From Rhineura floridana (lineage: Eukaryota; Chordata; Lepidosauria; Squamata; Rhineuridae): a stretch of DNA of 64,000 nucleotides. Made by a program: the position numbers and the translations under genes. Shown here one piece after another: positions 22,159 to 42,529 of this stretch. The notes beneath the pieces are model-generated. The model was not told the origin of the DNA. It saw only the letters and a list, made by a program, of their open reading frames with translations, and did no database searches. The stretch is from NCBI RefSeq assembly GCF_030035675.1, contig NC_084482.1, positions 223,492,943-223,556,942 on the forward strand, written 5' to 3'. Every line of letters begins with the position of its first letter. Position 1 is the first letter of the stretch.

Positions 22159-22242
22159 TATCCTATTTGCCCACACTAGAACCCTATAAGGTAGCCAAGA
22201 ATGCTGTTAAGCTTTCCACCTTGTGCATTGCCTGCTCATCTT

Positions 22243-22340
22243 GGAACAGCCTTCTGTAACCTGGTGTCCTCCGGATGTTGCTGGACTGCAGCCCCCATCA
22301 GTCCCACCCAGCATGTCCTATGGTCAGGGGAACACCTTTC
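22243..22340. repeat. Short palindromic MITE-like repeat
   Basis: 'gttgctggactgcagcccccatcagtcccacccagcatg' (read in pieces) is the arm of a common short reptile repeat; another copy with both arms is at 50.10-50.23 kb. Confidence 0.45.
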
Positions 22341-22687
22341 CTTCCTGCTTAACACAGTCTCTTCTCCAACTTGTGAATGATGTCAGGCTTTGTAACTGGG
22401 CTGTTTTTTTGTCATCTCTGGGGCATAAAATTAAAACTTTAATGTCTGTGCAATTAAATTTGATATCTGTCCTTGACTGTTGGCAGTGAATATGCTTTGT
22501 ATGTGTTGCAAGGTGGGAGTGGATGGAGCCAATGGCACCATTTTGGAGCTCCCTGGACGTGGGGAAAGCCTCCAGTCTTTCCATCAGAAAAATGGGAATA
22601 CATCAGAATACTGGGTTGCATTCTGCCCACTGGGGAATGAAAAGGCTTTGAACTATTTGCAATGTGTGTACATTTCAAACAGCACTT
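22341..22687. other. No recognised feature
   Basis: Spacer between the two family A copies. No supported gene. Confidence 0.4.
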
Positions 22688-23470
22688 GAGACAGTTATGG
22701 CTTCTCTCAAAGAATCCTGGGAAGTGTAGTTAGTGAAGGGTGGTGAGAGTTGCTCGGAGACTCCCTGTTCCCCTCACAGACCTTCAATCATAGTGGCTGT
22801 CAAACCACTCTGGCCACTGGCACTCTCTCAGTGGAATAGGAGTCTCCTCTCAGCACCCTTCACAAATGACACTTCCCAGGATTCTCTGAGGGAAGCCATG
22901 ACTGTCTCAAGTGAAATCAAGTCTGGTGTGGGCCCCTAATTAGGCAAGCCAAGCAGCTGAGAGTCTGGCTTTTAAAACACTGACAGTTGGTTCTTACTGA
23001 ATATGCCCGACATTATCATTGAGTTCAAGCCAAAATGTATTAAATTAATAAAAAATCAGCCAGGGATTTTTTTTAACTTTTAAAGTGCAGAAGATGAAGG
23101 TCAGAGTATGGGGCAAGGTCAGTATTAGGATTACAGGTACTCTGTGAACATGGCTGATTTTTAATGAATTTCAACAGAATATGAGAACTCTGACAGAAAA
23201 AAGTCCAAATGGGCTCTCTGTTTTCTCTCTCTCTTTTTAGACTTTGAACTCTTGATTCTCTCTGACTGTTTTGTGTATCACCATGAAAATTTACAGGGTG
23301 CTTAAGCAAGCGTTTCTGAGTTCAGGACTATAAGTTTTGTAAGGTTTTGTTTTGAAATGAGCTTATGGGAAGCATCAGAATGGCATGGGGGTATTTTCAA
23401 TTTAACATTGCGGAATGTGAAAAATCCACGCTGGATATAGTATACAGCCACTCTTGTGGCTATATAATAT
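22688..23470 (+). repeat. Repeat family A, copy A2
   Basis: Lacks the purine-rich units; starts in the palindromic middle ('gacagttatggcttctctca') and ends with the same hairpin at about 23.46 kb. In line with A1 and about 0.5 kb after it. Confidence 0.65.
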
Positions 23471-24244
23471 GTTCACCTATGCTATCCTGGCTCAGCAATA
23501 TAATTTATTAGTTTATTCGTCCTTCCAATTAGTCTTGTACCTGTAGAAACCAAGATAAATGTAGGAGATTGAAACTCCAGATACAAAGACTGAAGTGCAT
23601 TTTTCAAATACTTGGTGCATTTAGTGACAGCGTTCTTCCTTAAAGTTAAAATTATCTGAGAGTCCTCACTTTGTTATTGTTCCTGTGGCAGAGAATAAGT
23701 GTTGAGTTCTGATTCATCATCCAACAAAGAATAGTAAGAAAAGTGAACAACATATTCAATTCATATTTCTTCTTCAACTCTTGAAATCTATGATACAATG
23801 TGATTCTCAGTAGATCCACTCATTTTATTTTTACGCACAAGTGTGAATGGAAAAAGAGATGAAATGACAACTATCACTACTACTCCCCCCAAGCTCCATA
23901 ATCCATTAAAGATCTTCTTTACCTAGGGTGAGCATTGGTATTAATCCACCCTGCTGTCAAATCTGACTAACTGGGTGTTAGCATGCAGATGACTGAATAA
24001 AGTACATCATTATGATGTCATGCATGATGTCACAAGCAAGGTAAGCTCCAAGTCTCAGTACTGTGAAAGACAGTTAACAGTCGGGCCCAGGCTTTCAAGA
24101 TGGATCTTTATGGCAGATGAACAGGTAAAATTTGGGCCTAGGTTAACTTTTACCAAGTTTGTGGAATGATTTGAAGTATATCAACTGTCTTAATAATGTT
24201 GCTTCCTCCCTGCTAAAACAAGATCAGCACAGCACATGTCTTCT
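23471..24244. other. No recognised feature
   Basis: A/T-rich intergenic sequence. No supported gene or repeat. Confidence 0.4.
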
Positions 24245-24400
24245 TTCTATTCTTTGGGCTGATTGCAGGTGTTGCCACCACTCACCATATGCTCAGAGGC
24301 TACACTTCCCAGGAGTTTTGGGGGGAAGCCATGACTGCTTAAAGTGGAATAATAGGGGAATAAAGGTATGGTGTGAATGTGGTCTAGTTCAGGGCACTGA
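24245..24400. repeat. Junction of family B end and family A arm fragments
   Basis: 'caggtgttgccaccactcac' is the reverse of the sequence after B1 (20.61-20.63 kb), and it runs directly into 'tacacttcccagga', a right-arm piece of family A, and 'tggtgtgaatgtgg'. This is a third place where pieces of A and B touch. Confidence 0.45.
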
Positions 24401-24747
24401 CTTTCACCTTGGGGCTCATATGATGCCACGCTTACCCTGTCCCAGTGACTTGCTCAGAGCCTTCCTCAGAAACTCTTGAAAGGTTGCCCAATGGATACAG
24501 TATATCAAGCATACCTTTCTGATGACAGATGTTTAGTCACCAGCACTGATGTTCTTCTGCAAATCATGGCCAGAAGGGATTATGTGACACCCTCTCCGTT
24601 GGTAGAGTGTGATGCTGAGGCCTGGCATGCCTGGTCAGTATCCCATGTGACCTAATTCTTTGTGACATGAGAGCTTCTTCGATAGAAGCACTGTTACAGG
24701 AAAAGGTCTCCTGAAGACAGATGGCTGTAGCCCATCCTCCTTGCATA
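24401..24747. other. No recognised feature
   Basis: Intergenic. No supported gene. Confidence 0.35.
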
Positions 24748-25165
24748 GTTTGTTTGTTTGTTTATTTATTGTATTTATATATTGCTCCATAGCCAAAGCT
24801 CTCTGGGCGGTTTACAGTACCTAAAAACACATATACAAATTTAAAACACATATTTTAAAAACAATTTAAAACACAATTTAAACATTTAAAACAATTTAAA
24901 AATACATGCTAAAATGCCTGGGAGAAAAGTCTTGGCCTGGCACCGAAAAGATAACAGTGATGGCTCCAGGCGCACCTCGCTAGGGACATCATTCCATAAT
25001 TTGGGGGCCACCACTGAGAAGGCCCTCTCCCTTGTTGCCACCCTCCGAGCTTCCCTCGGAGTAGGCACCCGGAGGAGGGCCTTAGATGTTGAGTGTAGTG
25101 TACGGGTTGGTTCGTATTGGGAGAGGCGTTCCATCAGGTATTGTTCAATCCCCGGAATCTCCAAG
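24748..25165 (-). mobile_element. L2-type LINE 3' part
   Basis: Minus strand: an ORF2 C-terminal piece (STSKALLRVPTPREARRVAT then RERAFSVVAPKLWNDVP) and a T-rich 3' tail with 'ccgcccagagagctttggct'. Same subfamily as the 29.9-33.1 kb copy. Confidence 0.8.
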
Positions 25166-26099
25166 TAGGGCTTGTTGCAACAAACTCACTTCCCCCAAAT
25201 GTCTGACTTTCTGTGATAAAGCAAGTGATGGGAAAATGCACCGGAAACTGGCATAAGACTTGCTTTGATGCAACCTCATCTAACCTCTCTGCAAACACAG
25301 CAGAATGAATACTCATTCAATAGTCACTGTCTTCTAATTTCCCTGCAGACAAGTATGGATGAACATTCAATAAAGAGTTCATCCAGAAGCACCCTAAAGG
25401 TATAATCCTGTCCTGCGGATCCCAGTGTTGAAATCCTGGAACCCATCTCTTCTCCACCCCCACCCAGCCCATCATTCCCTTCCTGTGTTTGGGATAAGAG
25501 AAGTCAGTATTCTTGGAGAAACATCTGCAACGTTCCCCCCCCCTTTTGTTTGCAATTTCCTCTTGAATATATCCATATAGCCACAGTGAGAGGGAAATTC
25601 TGTGTGAGGGAGAGAACGTAGCTCGAACTTCTGGGTACCTCCATCTTTCTTCCTGTTATTCTGTGGTTCTGGCCTTTGTAGAATAGCAAGGTTGTTGTTT
25701 AACTCTACTCCTGCCTGTGACCGAAGGAAGAGGCCAAGAGAGCCTACCTATGCCCTTCCTTGCGCAACTGCCACCTGCCAGCTCTGCAGAGTAGGCCAGT
25801 TGGTCTTAAAGTATCCCTTAATCACTGACACCACCCTTCCTCTTCATGCCTACAGCTCCCACATGAGGAGCTTTGAGCTCTCAGGTCAAAAAGTTGAATC
25901 AGGACTCCTAGGTAGCCTCCTCCTTTGGCCCTTCCTGAGGGGAAAGGAACTTCCTAAGCTCCACCAAGAACTGACAATTTCTTAGTATTTTCAGATACAT
26001 ACCAGATATTTTTCTATGTCTAATAGATTTACTATGTTATTCTGTGGCTGAAATTTATTGTACCTATTTCATGTATAGAGATATATTGAGGAATGTACC
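25166..26099. other. No recognised feature
   Basis: Intergenic. Short frames on both strands carry no domain. Confidence 0.4.
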
Positions 26100-26330
26100 A
26101 TAGGGTTGCTAGGTCAGAAGCATCCCAAACCCTGAGATTTCAGGAGCAGACCCTAGTGATGTCATGGGGTGGGCCCTAGTGATGTCACAGGGGTGGGTCT
26201 GAGTGATGTCACAGAGGCGGGCCCCAGTGATGTCATTAAGCATGATACATTAAGCATCAGCCACAGTTGCTTAGAGCGTACAATTCAAACTAAAACATTT
26301 CTTAGCTAAATGATGGAGCCTGGGTAGGGA
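26100..26330. repeat. CRE-like minisatellite repeat, copy 1
   Basis: 'tagggttgctaggtcagaagc' leads into about four ~25-30-bp units with 'ccctagtgatgtcat', then 'cattaagcatgatacatt'. The same flanks and units occur at 63.18-63.45 kb. Confidence 0.7.
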
Positions 26331-26539
26331 ACATTTAATCTAGCCTACTTGCTTCTGGCAAAAAGGGTATAAGTGCCCTCAGGCCAGGCCAGTCACCAGA
26401 AGGCCGTTGTAGGGACAAAGAAGCCTAGAGTTGTTGGAGGTGTTAGATGGGAGCACTGAAGAGTAAAGATGGATGCCCCTGAAGGCTGCAATTCTAAACA
26501 CATTTACTAAGCCCCATAGAACTAAATAGGGCTTACTTC

Positions 26540-26810
26540 TGAGTAGATTCACTAATAAGCAAAAAACCTTGCGGTTTACGAATGTACCTATAGCCAACAG
26601 TTTCTATCAAACTTTAAAAAGCAGGGAAATTGATCAGCTATAGTGAATGCATCAGGGGAGCAGGAGACCTGACCTCCTCTCTGAGATATTCTATTGCTGT
26701 ACAAATCTGTCAAAATGCAAACATAATTTGGGTTCGTCTTTCACAGTCCAATCCACTTCCTGTGTAGCTTGGAAGAATTTGGTAACATGTGCCTCTGAGC
26801 ATATGGTGGC
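26540..26810 (-). repeat. Repeat family B, copy B2
   Basis: End motif 'attcactaataagcaaaaaa' + 'ccttgcggttta', then the same body as B1 to 'gcctctgagcatatggtg'. Confidence 0.65.
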
Positions 26811-27960
26811 TGCAGGAGGCCCTCATCTGCAGAGCACCCAACGGGGAGGGAAGAGCAGCCTTTGACAGTGAATGTGGCCAGTCTGTGGTTTGTTAATATT
26901 GTCCAGTTCTGCTATTTCCCGCAAAAAATGTGCAAAATATCTCCAGCTGGATCAACTCTAACCATGCTTCCTTATTAGGGAGACCACATTTCTAGGTGAG
27001 ACATTCTTGAGGGAGGTGCATAAAGCCCCCCCCCCCCCGCAGTGGTGGAGAGGATGTGAGGACCAGGCCAGAGGAAGGGAAATGCAGTGCCCTTCCCCCT
27101 TATTCCTCCATGCAGAGAGTGTGAACTTCCATTATGGGTGATGCAAATGTCTGATTAACAGAAAAATTAGTATGAAAACCAGGAATTAAACGACTGGCAT
27201 ATTTTTTGGTTCATAAGAAAAAAGGATTTTAAGAATACAGCGAATGAGGACGCACCAAAAATGTAAAACGAACAAAATATTTTATGCTATAACTAAACAT
27301 TTAAAAGTTTTTGCTAATTTTAAAAAAATCGGATTTAATCTTGTATCATGACAACACCAATAAAAAAAATCAGGTTTAGAAACTGAGTAAGAGCACACTG
27401 CAATGCAACCATAGTCAAGCATTTAGAGTGGTACTGAAAACAATGCACATAACGTTCTTGTTGAAGTCAAAGAGATCCAGCCCTTAACTTTGTAAAATAT
27501 TTACTGCATAATAGACTTACATTTGTAAACTTATAAAAATGCTTGATAAACATGCAAGAAAGCTTTCTGAATTGTAGGTTTATAATACACATTTTCAGAG
27601 AAGGAAAAAATGCATAGCACCTAAATATCTTACTTCAGAACAGCTGCAGCTTTCAGTTTTTCCTAGAATTAAAGTAATGTAAAAAAATTATCAAAATTTA
27701 GGTTAGCTGTCCTTTCTTTTTAAAATCAAATCAAATTAACTGAATTTTGGAGAGGGTTGTCTTCTTAAATTGCTCCTGTTCTTAAAACAAACTGTTGTTC
27801 TAAAAATAGAGGTGGTCATTGTCTATCCACTAACAAATTAAAATGACAATTCCCCCACCAGCATCAAAAAAGTATCCGGGATGGGGTAGCACAACTCTGA
27901 GGGGTGGCAGTGCGCCCATTTGCCACACCCTGGCTACAGGGCTGACTGCAGCTCTTTCCT
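26811..27960. other. No recognised gene; short shared repeat at 27.7-27.8 kb
   Basis: Mostly A/T-rich DNA downstream of the zinc-finger gene. 27.73-27.80 kb ('cttcttaaattgctcctgtt') also occurs at the end of the window (63.94-64.0 kb). A C-run lies at 27.03 kb. This stretch probably includes the gene's 3' untranslated region, but no clear poly(A) site was found. Confidence 0.35.
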
Positions 27961-27964
27961 CACT

Positions 27965-28056
27965 CCATGCATTTAAAAGTTTTCTCCACTGTGTGTGTTC
28001 TTTGATATGCTGTTAATCTATTGTTCTCACTGAAGCGCTTTCTACACTTCATGCAT
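27965..28056 (-). pseudogene. Out-of-frame relict finger after ZNF gene 1
   Basis: One base out of frame with the array, the minus strand still reads [17 protein letters not shown] and RLTAYQRTHTVEKTFKCME before a stop. The second histidine-side pattern is also damaged (AYQRTH instead of xHQRTH). It was a finger before a frameshift near 28.07 kb ended the protein at [10 protein letters not shown]. Confidence 0.75.
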
Positions 28057-38107
<10,051 letters not shown>

Positions 38108-38311
38108 GGCGTAAGGTGGGGCACCTCTGGGATGTCACAGCTGTTGCCGCGGTGCATCTGAAAGTAGGGAGGTGCTCTCAAGGTGGGGTCATTCCAATTC
38201 CTGTGGGGGAGGGGCAGGGGAGGGGGAGAATTTCACCCCTAATACAAATTTGGATTTCGGGACTGTAAACATTACAACCTGCCTCTATCTTTTGGGTGAC
38301 TGCATTAACTC

Positions 38312-38662
38312 AACACATGTTGTTATGTGCCTTCAAGTGGATTATGACTTATGGCGACCCTATGAAGCAACCTCCAATAGCATCTGTTATAAACCACCCT
38401 GTTCAGATTTGTAAGTCCAGGTCTGTGGCTTCCTTTATGGAATCAATCCATCTCTTGTTTTGCCTTCCTCTTTTTCTACTCCCTTCTGTTTTTCCCAGCA
38501 TTATTGCCTTTTCTAGAGAATCATGTCTTCTCATTATGTGACCAAAGTATGATAGCCTGTTTCATCATTTTAGCTTCTAGTGACAGTTCTGGTTTAATTT
38601 GTTCTAACACCCAATTATTTGTCTTTTTCACAGTACAAGGTATGCACAGAGTTCTTCTCCAT
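38312..38662 (-). mobile_element. Bov-B LINE 3' fragment
   Basis: Reverse of the Bov-B 3' end, from 'gttgttatgtgccttcaagt' to the coding region around 'tccatctcttgttttgcctt' and 'cacccaattatttgtctttt'. Frame broken. Confidence 0.85.
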
Positions 38663-38699
38663 ATAGGTTGAAAAATCAACACATGGGGTGTCACTTTCC

Positions 38700-38840
38700 T
38701 GGGTTGTTTTCCATAAAGGAAGGCACAGACCTAAACTTACAAGATCTGAACAGGGTGGTTCATAACAGATACTATTGGGGGTCGCCAATTCATAGGGTCA
38801 CCATAGGTCGTAACTGACCTGAAGGCACATAACAACAACA
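38700..38840 (+). mobile_element. Bov-B LINE 3' fragment
   Basis: 'ccataaaggaaggcacagac' to 'cacataacaacaaca', in the opposite orientation to the adjacent copy. Confidence 0.85.
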
Positions 38841-39282
38841 GTTTGCTTCAGGATGCTTGACCTGCAAAGGGCCTTAACATTTTCAAACCCCTCCCTAGTT
38901 TCTCCCTGTTCTCCTTAGCAGTGTGTGGGGAGTGGAGATGTCAACTCTGGGGCATGAAAGCATCACAACGACCCACCCCATCCCATTATGCCCCCTGTAA
39001 GGCCATTTCCTTTGTGCCAAGACAACCCCACCCAATCAGCCCCTTATCTATGGATTCCAAAAAGGGAACGTGGGGAGGAGGGCTATTCTCTACCCCCCTG
39101 CTAAGCAAATTCTTGGTCCCCCAACCTGACCCCAATGCAACGCCTTTGTATTCTCTGCCTTGGGTGAGCATTTTCCTGGGCAAGGATTCTCACAAGGCCC
39201 ATTTCTCTGCACGCCACCACCGCCCCAATTTAAAACCTTCTTTCTCTCTTTTTCAGATTCCAAAGGTGCCCTCCCCCGTCTC
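38841..39282. other. No recognised feature
   Basis: Moderately GC-rich spacer upstream of the start exon. No supported exon or repeat. Confidence 0.4.
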
Positions 39283-39902
39283 TCAGGACTACAGTTGAAC
39301 ATCAAGAAGACTAAAGTAATGACAACAGAAGATTTATGTAACTTTAAAGTTGCCAACGAGGCCATTGAACTTGTCAAGGATTATCAATACATTGGCACAG
39401 TCATTAACCAAAATGAAGATGATAGTCAAGAAATCAGGGCTAGGATTGGTGAGGGCAGCTATGAGAGAACTAGAAAAGGTCCTCAAATGCAAAGATGTAT
39501 CACGGAACACGGAAGTCAGGATCATTCAGACCATGGTATTCCTGACCTCTACGTATGGATGTGAAAGTTGGACAGTGAAAAAAGCGGATAAGAGAAAAAT
39601 CAACTCATTTGAAATTTATTTATTTATTTATTTATTATTTCAATTTATATACCGCCCTTAGCAGAATAGCTAATGTGTTGTTGGAGGAGTTTTGCGCATA
39701 CCAAGGACTGCAAAAAAGACAAATAATTGGGTGTTAGAACAAATTAAACCAGAACTGTCACTAGAAGCTAAAATGATGAAACTGAGGTTATCATACTTTG
39801 GACACATCATGAGAAGACATGATTCATTAGAAAAGACGATAATGCTGGGAAAAACAGAAGGGAGTAGGAAAAAAGGAAGGCCAAACAAGAGATGGATTGA
39901 TT
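39283..39902 (+). mobile_element. Bov-B LINE, ORF2 C-terminal part
   Basis: Encodes, with frame changes, LQLNIKKTKVMTTEDLCNF, DYQYIGTVINQN, STYGCESWTVKKA, NNWVLEQIKPELSLEAKMMK, LRLSYFGHIMRRHDSLEK and TEGSRKKGRPNKRWIDS. A 50-bp TTTATTTATT tail fragment is inserted at about 39.62-39.67 kb. The 3' tail is missing. Confidence 0.85.
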
Positions 39903-40075
39903 CCAGACACTTGGGTCCATCCAGCTCGGTTTCCCTTCACTGACTGGCAGCAGCTCGCTCTCTTCCCCCCCCCCCGGGAGGGGGGTTCAGGGGGGAAGCC
40001 TCTCCCAGACCTACCTGGACTAGAGCTGGACACCTTCTGCAGTGCCAAGGCAGATGCCCTGCTGCGCCACACACC
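39903..40075 (-). mobile_element. tRNA-derived SINE remnant
   Basis: 'tgggtccatccagctcggtt', 'cactgactggcagcagctc' and 'ccaaggcagatgccctgctg' are the reverse of the SINE seen at 2.14 kb, diverged and with C-run expansions. Confidence 0.5.
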
Positions 40076-40079
40076 CCAC

Positions 40080-40660
40080 CCCACCCCACAGCAAGCCTGC
40101 TTCCATTGCATCAAGCCCTTTCACCCTCCCCGGGCTCCATACCCCCTGGGGAGGGGGCAGCTTCCAAAAAGGGCCTCGCGATGCAAACCCTGCAGCAGCT
40201 GGATTGCATGGATCAGGGCCCCCTGCCCATGGAGCCCGGGGGCGAAAGGGGCCGGTGGGGCTCTCCTCCGAAAGCCAGTCCTCCTTCTCCCCACCCACGC
40301 ACCCCACTGCACCTCTTTCTCCTCTGCACGATGCACCCTCCCTCTCCTCCGGTTATATGGATGGAGACACGCGCTTTCCCTCCCCATCTGCTCCCTAAAA
40401 CTTCCTGCCTCTCTAGGAGCCAGAGCTCGGTTCCTTGACCCATGGGAGGACTGACTGGCAGGAGGAACTCCCTCCTTCCCAGTCTGCAAGGCGGAGATTC
40501 CCTCCCTCCCTCCTCCTCCTCCTCCCCCACCCTTTTTTCAGTGGGGCTCTCTCTTTGCAAGTTCTCCTGTCCTCACCCAAAAATCCACCCTCGCCCCTGC
40601 TGTTGTGTTGGGGCTGCAGATGCTCACTTTAATGCTCCCCCCCACTTTAATCCCCCTCCC
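40080..40660 (-). promoter_or_regulatory. CpG-rich candidate promoter / first exon of ZNF gene 1
   Basis: Visibly GC- and CpG-rich DNA about 2 kb upstream of the start exon, in the right place for the missing non-coding exon. It contains the module ACTTCCTGCC...GGCAGGAGGA (40400-40467), whose relatives form the 5.8-7.3 kb array. The GGAAGT core suits ETS-type activators. No TATA box and no convincing donor were fixed, so the transcription start is not placed. Confidence 0.45.
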
Positions 40661-40939
40661 TGCTGCGATCTTGTCTTCAAAAAACAACACAAAACTTTGC
40701 CACCTCACTCGTTGCTTGGGTGGCAGGTATTTGGGGATGGGGTCGCCCAGGGACCCTCCCCCTGTTCTGTGGGGAGATCAGGCCAAACCTTGCAAAGGAT
40801 CTGAGGTGCTGAATCTGAAGAGTGCAACTCTCGAAGCATTAGGGCAAATTTCACAACGTTGCATGTGAACCTTGATTTCAAACCCAAGGTGTTTAAGCTG
40901 CAAGGGGGGGGGACCCTACCCAGCCACTGCCTTTTTGCC
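40661..40939. other. No recognised feature
   Basis: Flank of the CpG-rich region. No supported exon. Confidence 0.35.
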
Positions 40940-41103
40940 TTTATTGTTGTTATGTGCCTTCAAGTCAATTACAACTTATGGCGACCCTATGACTCTGCGA
41001 CCCCCAATGGCATCTGTTAGGAACCATCCTGTTCAGATCTTGTAAGTTCAGGTTTGTGGCTTCCTTTATGGAATCAATCCATCTCTTGTTTGGCCTTCCT
41101 CTT
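40940..41103 (-). mobile_element. Bov-B LINE 3' fragment, split by CR1
   Basis: 'gttgttatgtgccttcaagt' to 'gtttggccttcctctt', where a CR1 piece interrupts it; a few Bov-B bases (tttttctac) resume after the CR1 near 41.26 kb. Confidence 0.8.
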
Positions 41104-41258
41104 AGAATCATAGAATAGTAGAGTTGGAAGGGGCTATAAGGCCATCAAGTCCAACCCCCTGCTCAGTGCAGGAATCCAAATCAAAGCATTCCCGACAGAT
41201 GGCTGTCCAGCTGGCTCTTGAATGCCTCCAGTGTCAAGAGAACCCACTACCTCTCTTT
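41104..41258 (-). mobile_element. CR1 LINE 3' fragment nested in Bov-B
   Basis: 'agaatcatagaatagtagag' to 'gaacccactacctctc', the same subfamily as 12.73 kb. 5'-truncated. Confidence 0.85.
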
Positions 41259-41381
41259 TTCTACGCAAGTTCAAACTAAAACTGTTGCGACACTACTCCA
41301 GTCTTTGCAGTTAGTTTGACAGTCGTGTGTTGTTGATACTGAACTTCTTAAAGATGGGCAAGATGGGGGACCAGTTATCTT

Positions 41382-41740
41382 AAGAACATAAGAACATAAG
41401 AAGAGCCTGCTGGATCAGGCCAGTGGCCCATCTAGTCCAGCATCCTGTTCTCACAGTGGCCAACCAGGTGCCTGGGGGAAGCCCGCAAGCAGGACCCGAG
41501 TGCAAGAACACTCTCCCCTCCTGAGGCTTCCGGCAACTGGTTTTCAGAAGCATGCTGCCTCTGACTAGGGTGGCAGAGCACAGCCATCACGGCTAGTAGC
41601 CATTGATAGCCCTGTCCTCCATGAATTGGTCTAATCTTCTTTTAAAGCCATCCAATCTGGTGGCCATTACTGCGTCTTGTGGGAGCAAATTCCATAGTTT
41701 AACTATGCGCTGAGTAAAGAAGTACTTCCTTTTATCTTTA
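41382..41740 (-). mobile_element. CR1 LINE 3' fragment (8.5-kb subfamily)
   Basis: From the terminal 'aagaacataagaacataaga' to 'gtaaagaagtacttcctttt'. Nearly identical to the end of the 8.5 kb copy, followed by a small TTTATCTTCC expansion. Confidence 0.9.
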
Positions 41741-41802
41741 TCTTCCTTTTATCTTCCTTTTTATCTTTAGGTCCTTTAGATCCCCAAACACCAAAAACAC
41801 TA

Positions 41803-42180
41803 TTGTTGTTGTTATGTGCCTTCAAGGCGATTACGACTTATGGCGACCCTATGAATCAGCAACCTCCAGTAGCATCTGTCATGAACCACCCTGTTCAGAT
41901 CTTGTAAGTTCAGTTCTGTGGCTTCCTTGATGGAATCAATCCGTCTCTTGTTTGGCCTTCCTCTTTTTCTACTCCCTTCTGTTTTTCCCAGCATTATTGT
42001 CTTTTCTAGTGAATCAGGTCTTCTCATGATGTGTCCAAAGTATGATTACCTCAGTTTCATCATTTTAGCTTCTAGTGATAGTTCTGGTTTCATTTGTTCT
42101 AACACCCAATTATTGGTCTTTTTCGCAGTCCGTGGTATGCGCAGAGCTCTCCTCCAGCACCACATTTCAAAGGAGTTGAT
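41803..42180 (-). mobile_element. Bov-B LINE 3' fragment
   Basis: 'ttgttgttatgtgccttcaa' through 'tctcttgtttggccttcctc' to 'gcgcagagctctcctcc'. Relatively well preserved; about 70 codons at the 3' end remain open. Confidence 0.9.
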
Positions 42181-42231
42181 TTTTCTCTTACCCACTTTTA
42201 TCACTGTACAACTTTCACCACCCTTAAAAAC

Positions 42232-42487
42232 AATTCAGTAATAGGCAAAAACCTTGTGGTTTAGGAACGTACCTATAGCTTACAGATATTTCTATCTAAC
42301 TTTAAAAAGCAGGGAAATTGGGCAGCTATAGTGAATGCACCAGGGGAGCAGGAGACCTGACCTCCTCTCTGAGATATTGGACTGCCCTACAAACTTGTCA
42401 AAATGCAAACACAATTTGAGTTGGTCTTTCTCAGTCCAATCCACTTTCTTAAACCGCAAGGGTTTTTTTTGCCTTCTAGTGGATTTC
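42232..42487 (-). repeat. Repeat family B, copy B4 with both terminal inverted repeats
   Basis: A ~256-bp copy whose two ends are inverted: left 'aataggcaaaaaccttgtgg', right 'ccgcaagggttttttttgcc'. It shows that family B is a small DNA-transposon derivative. No clear target duplication could be read. Confidence 0.7.
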
Positions 42488-42529
42488 CCTGCTTTTTAAT
42501 CCAGGAGGTAAGAAATGGGATCCTGTGCA

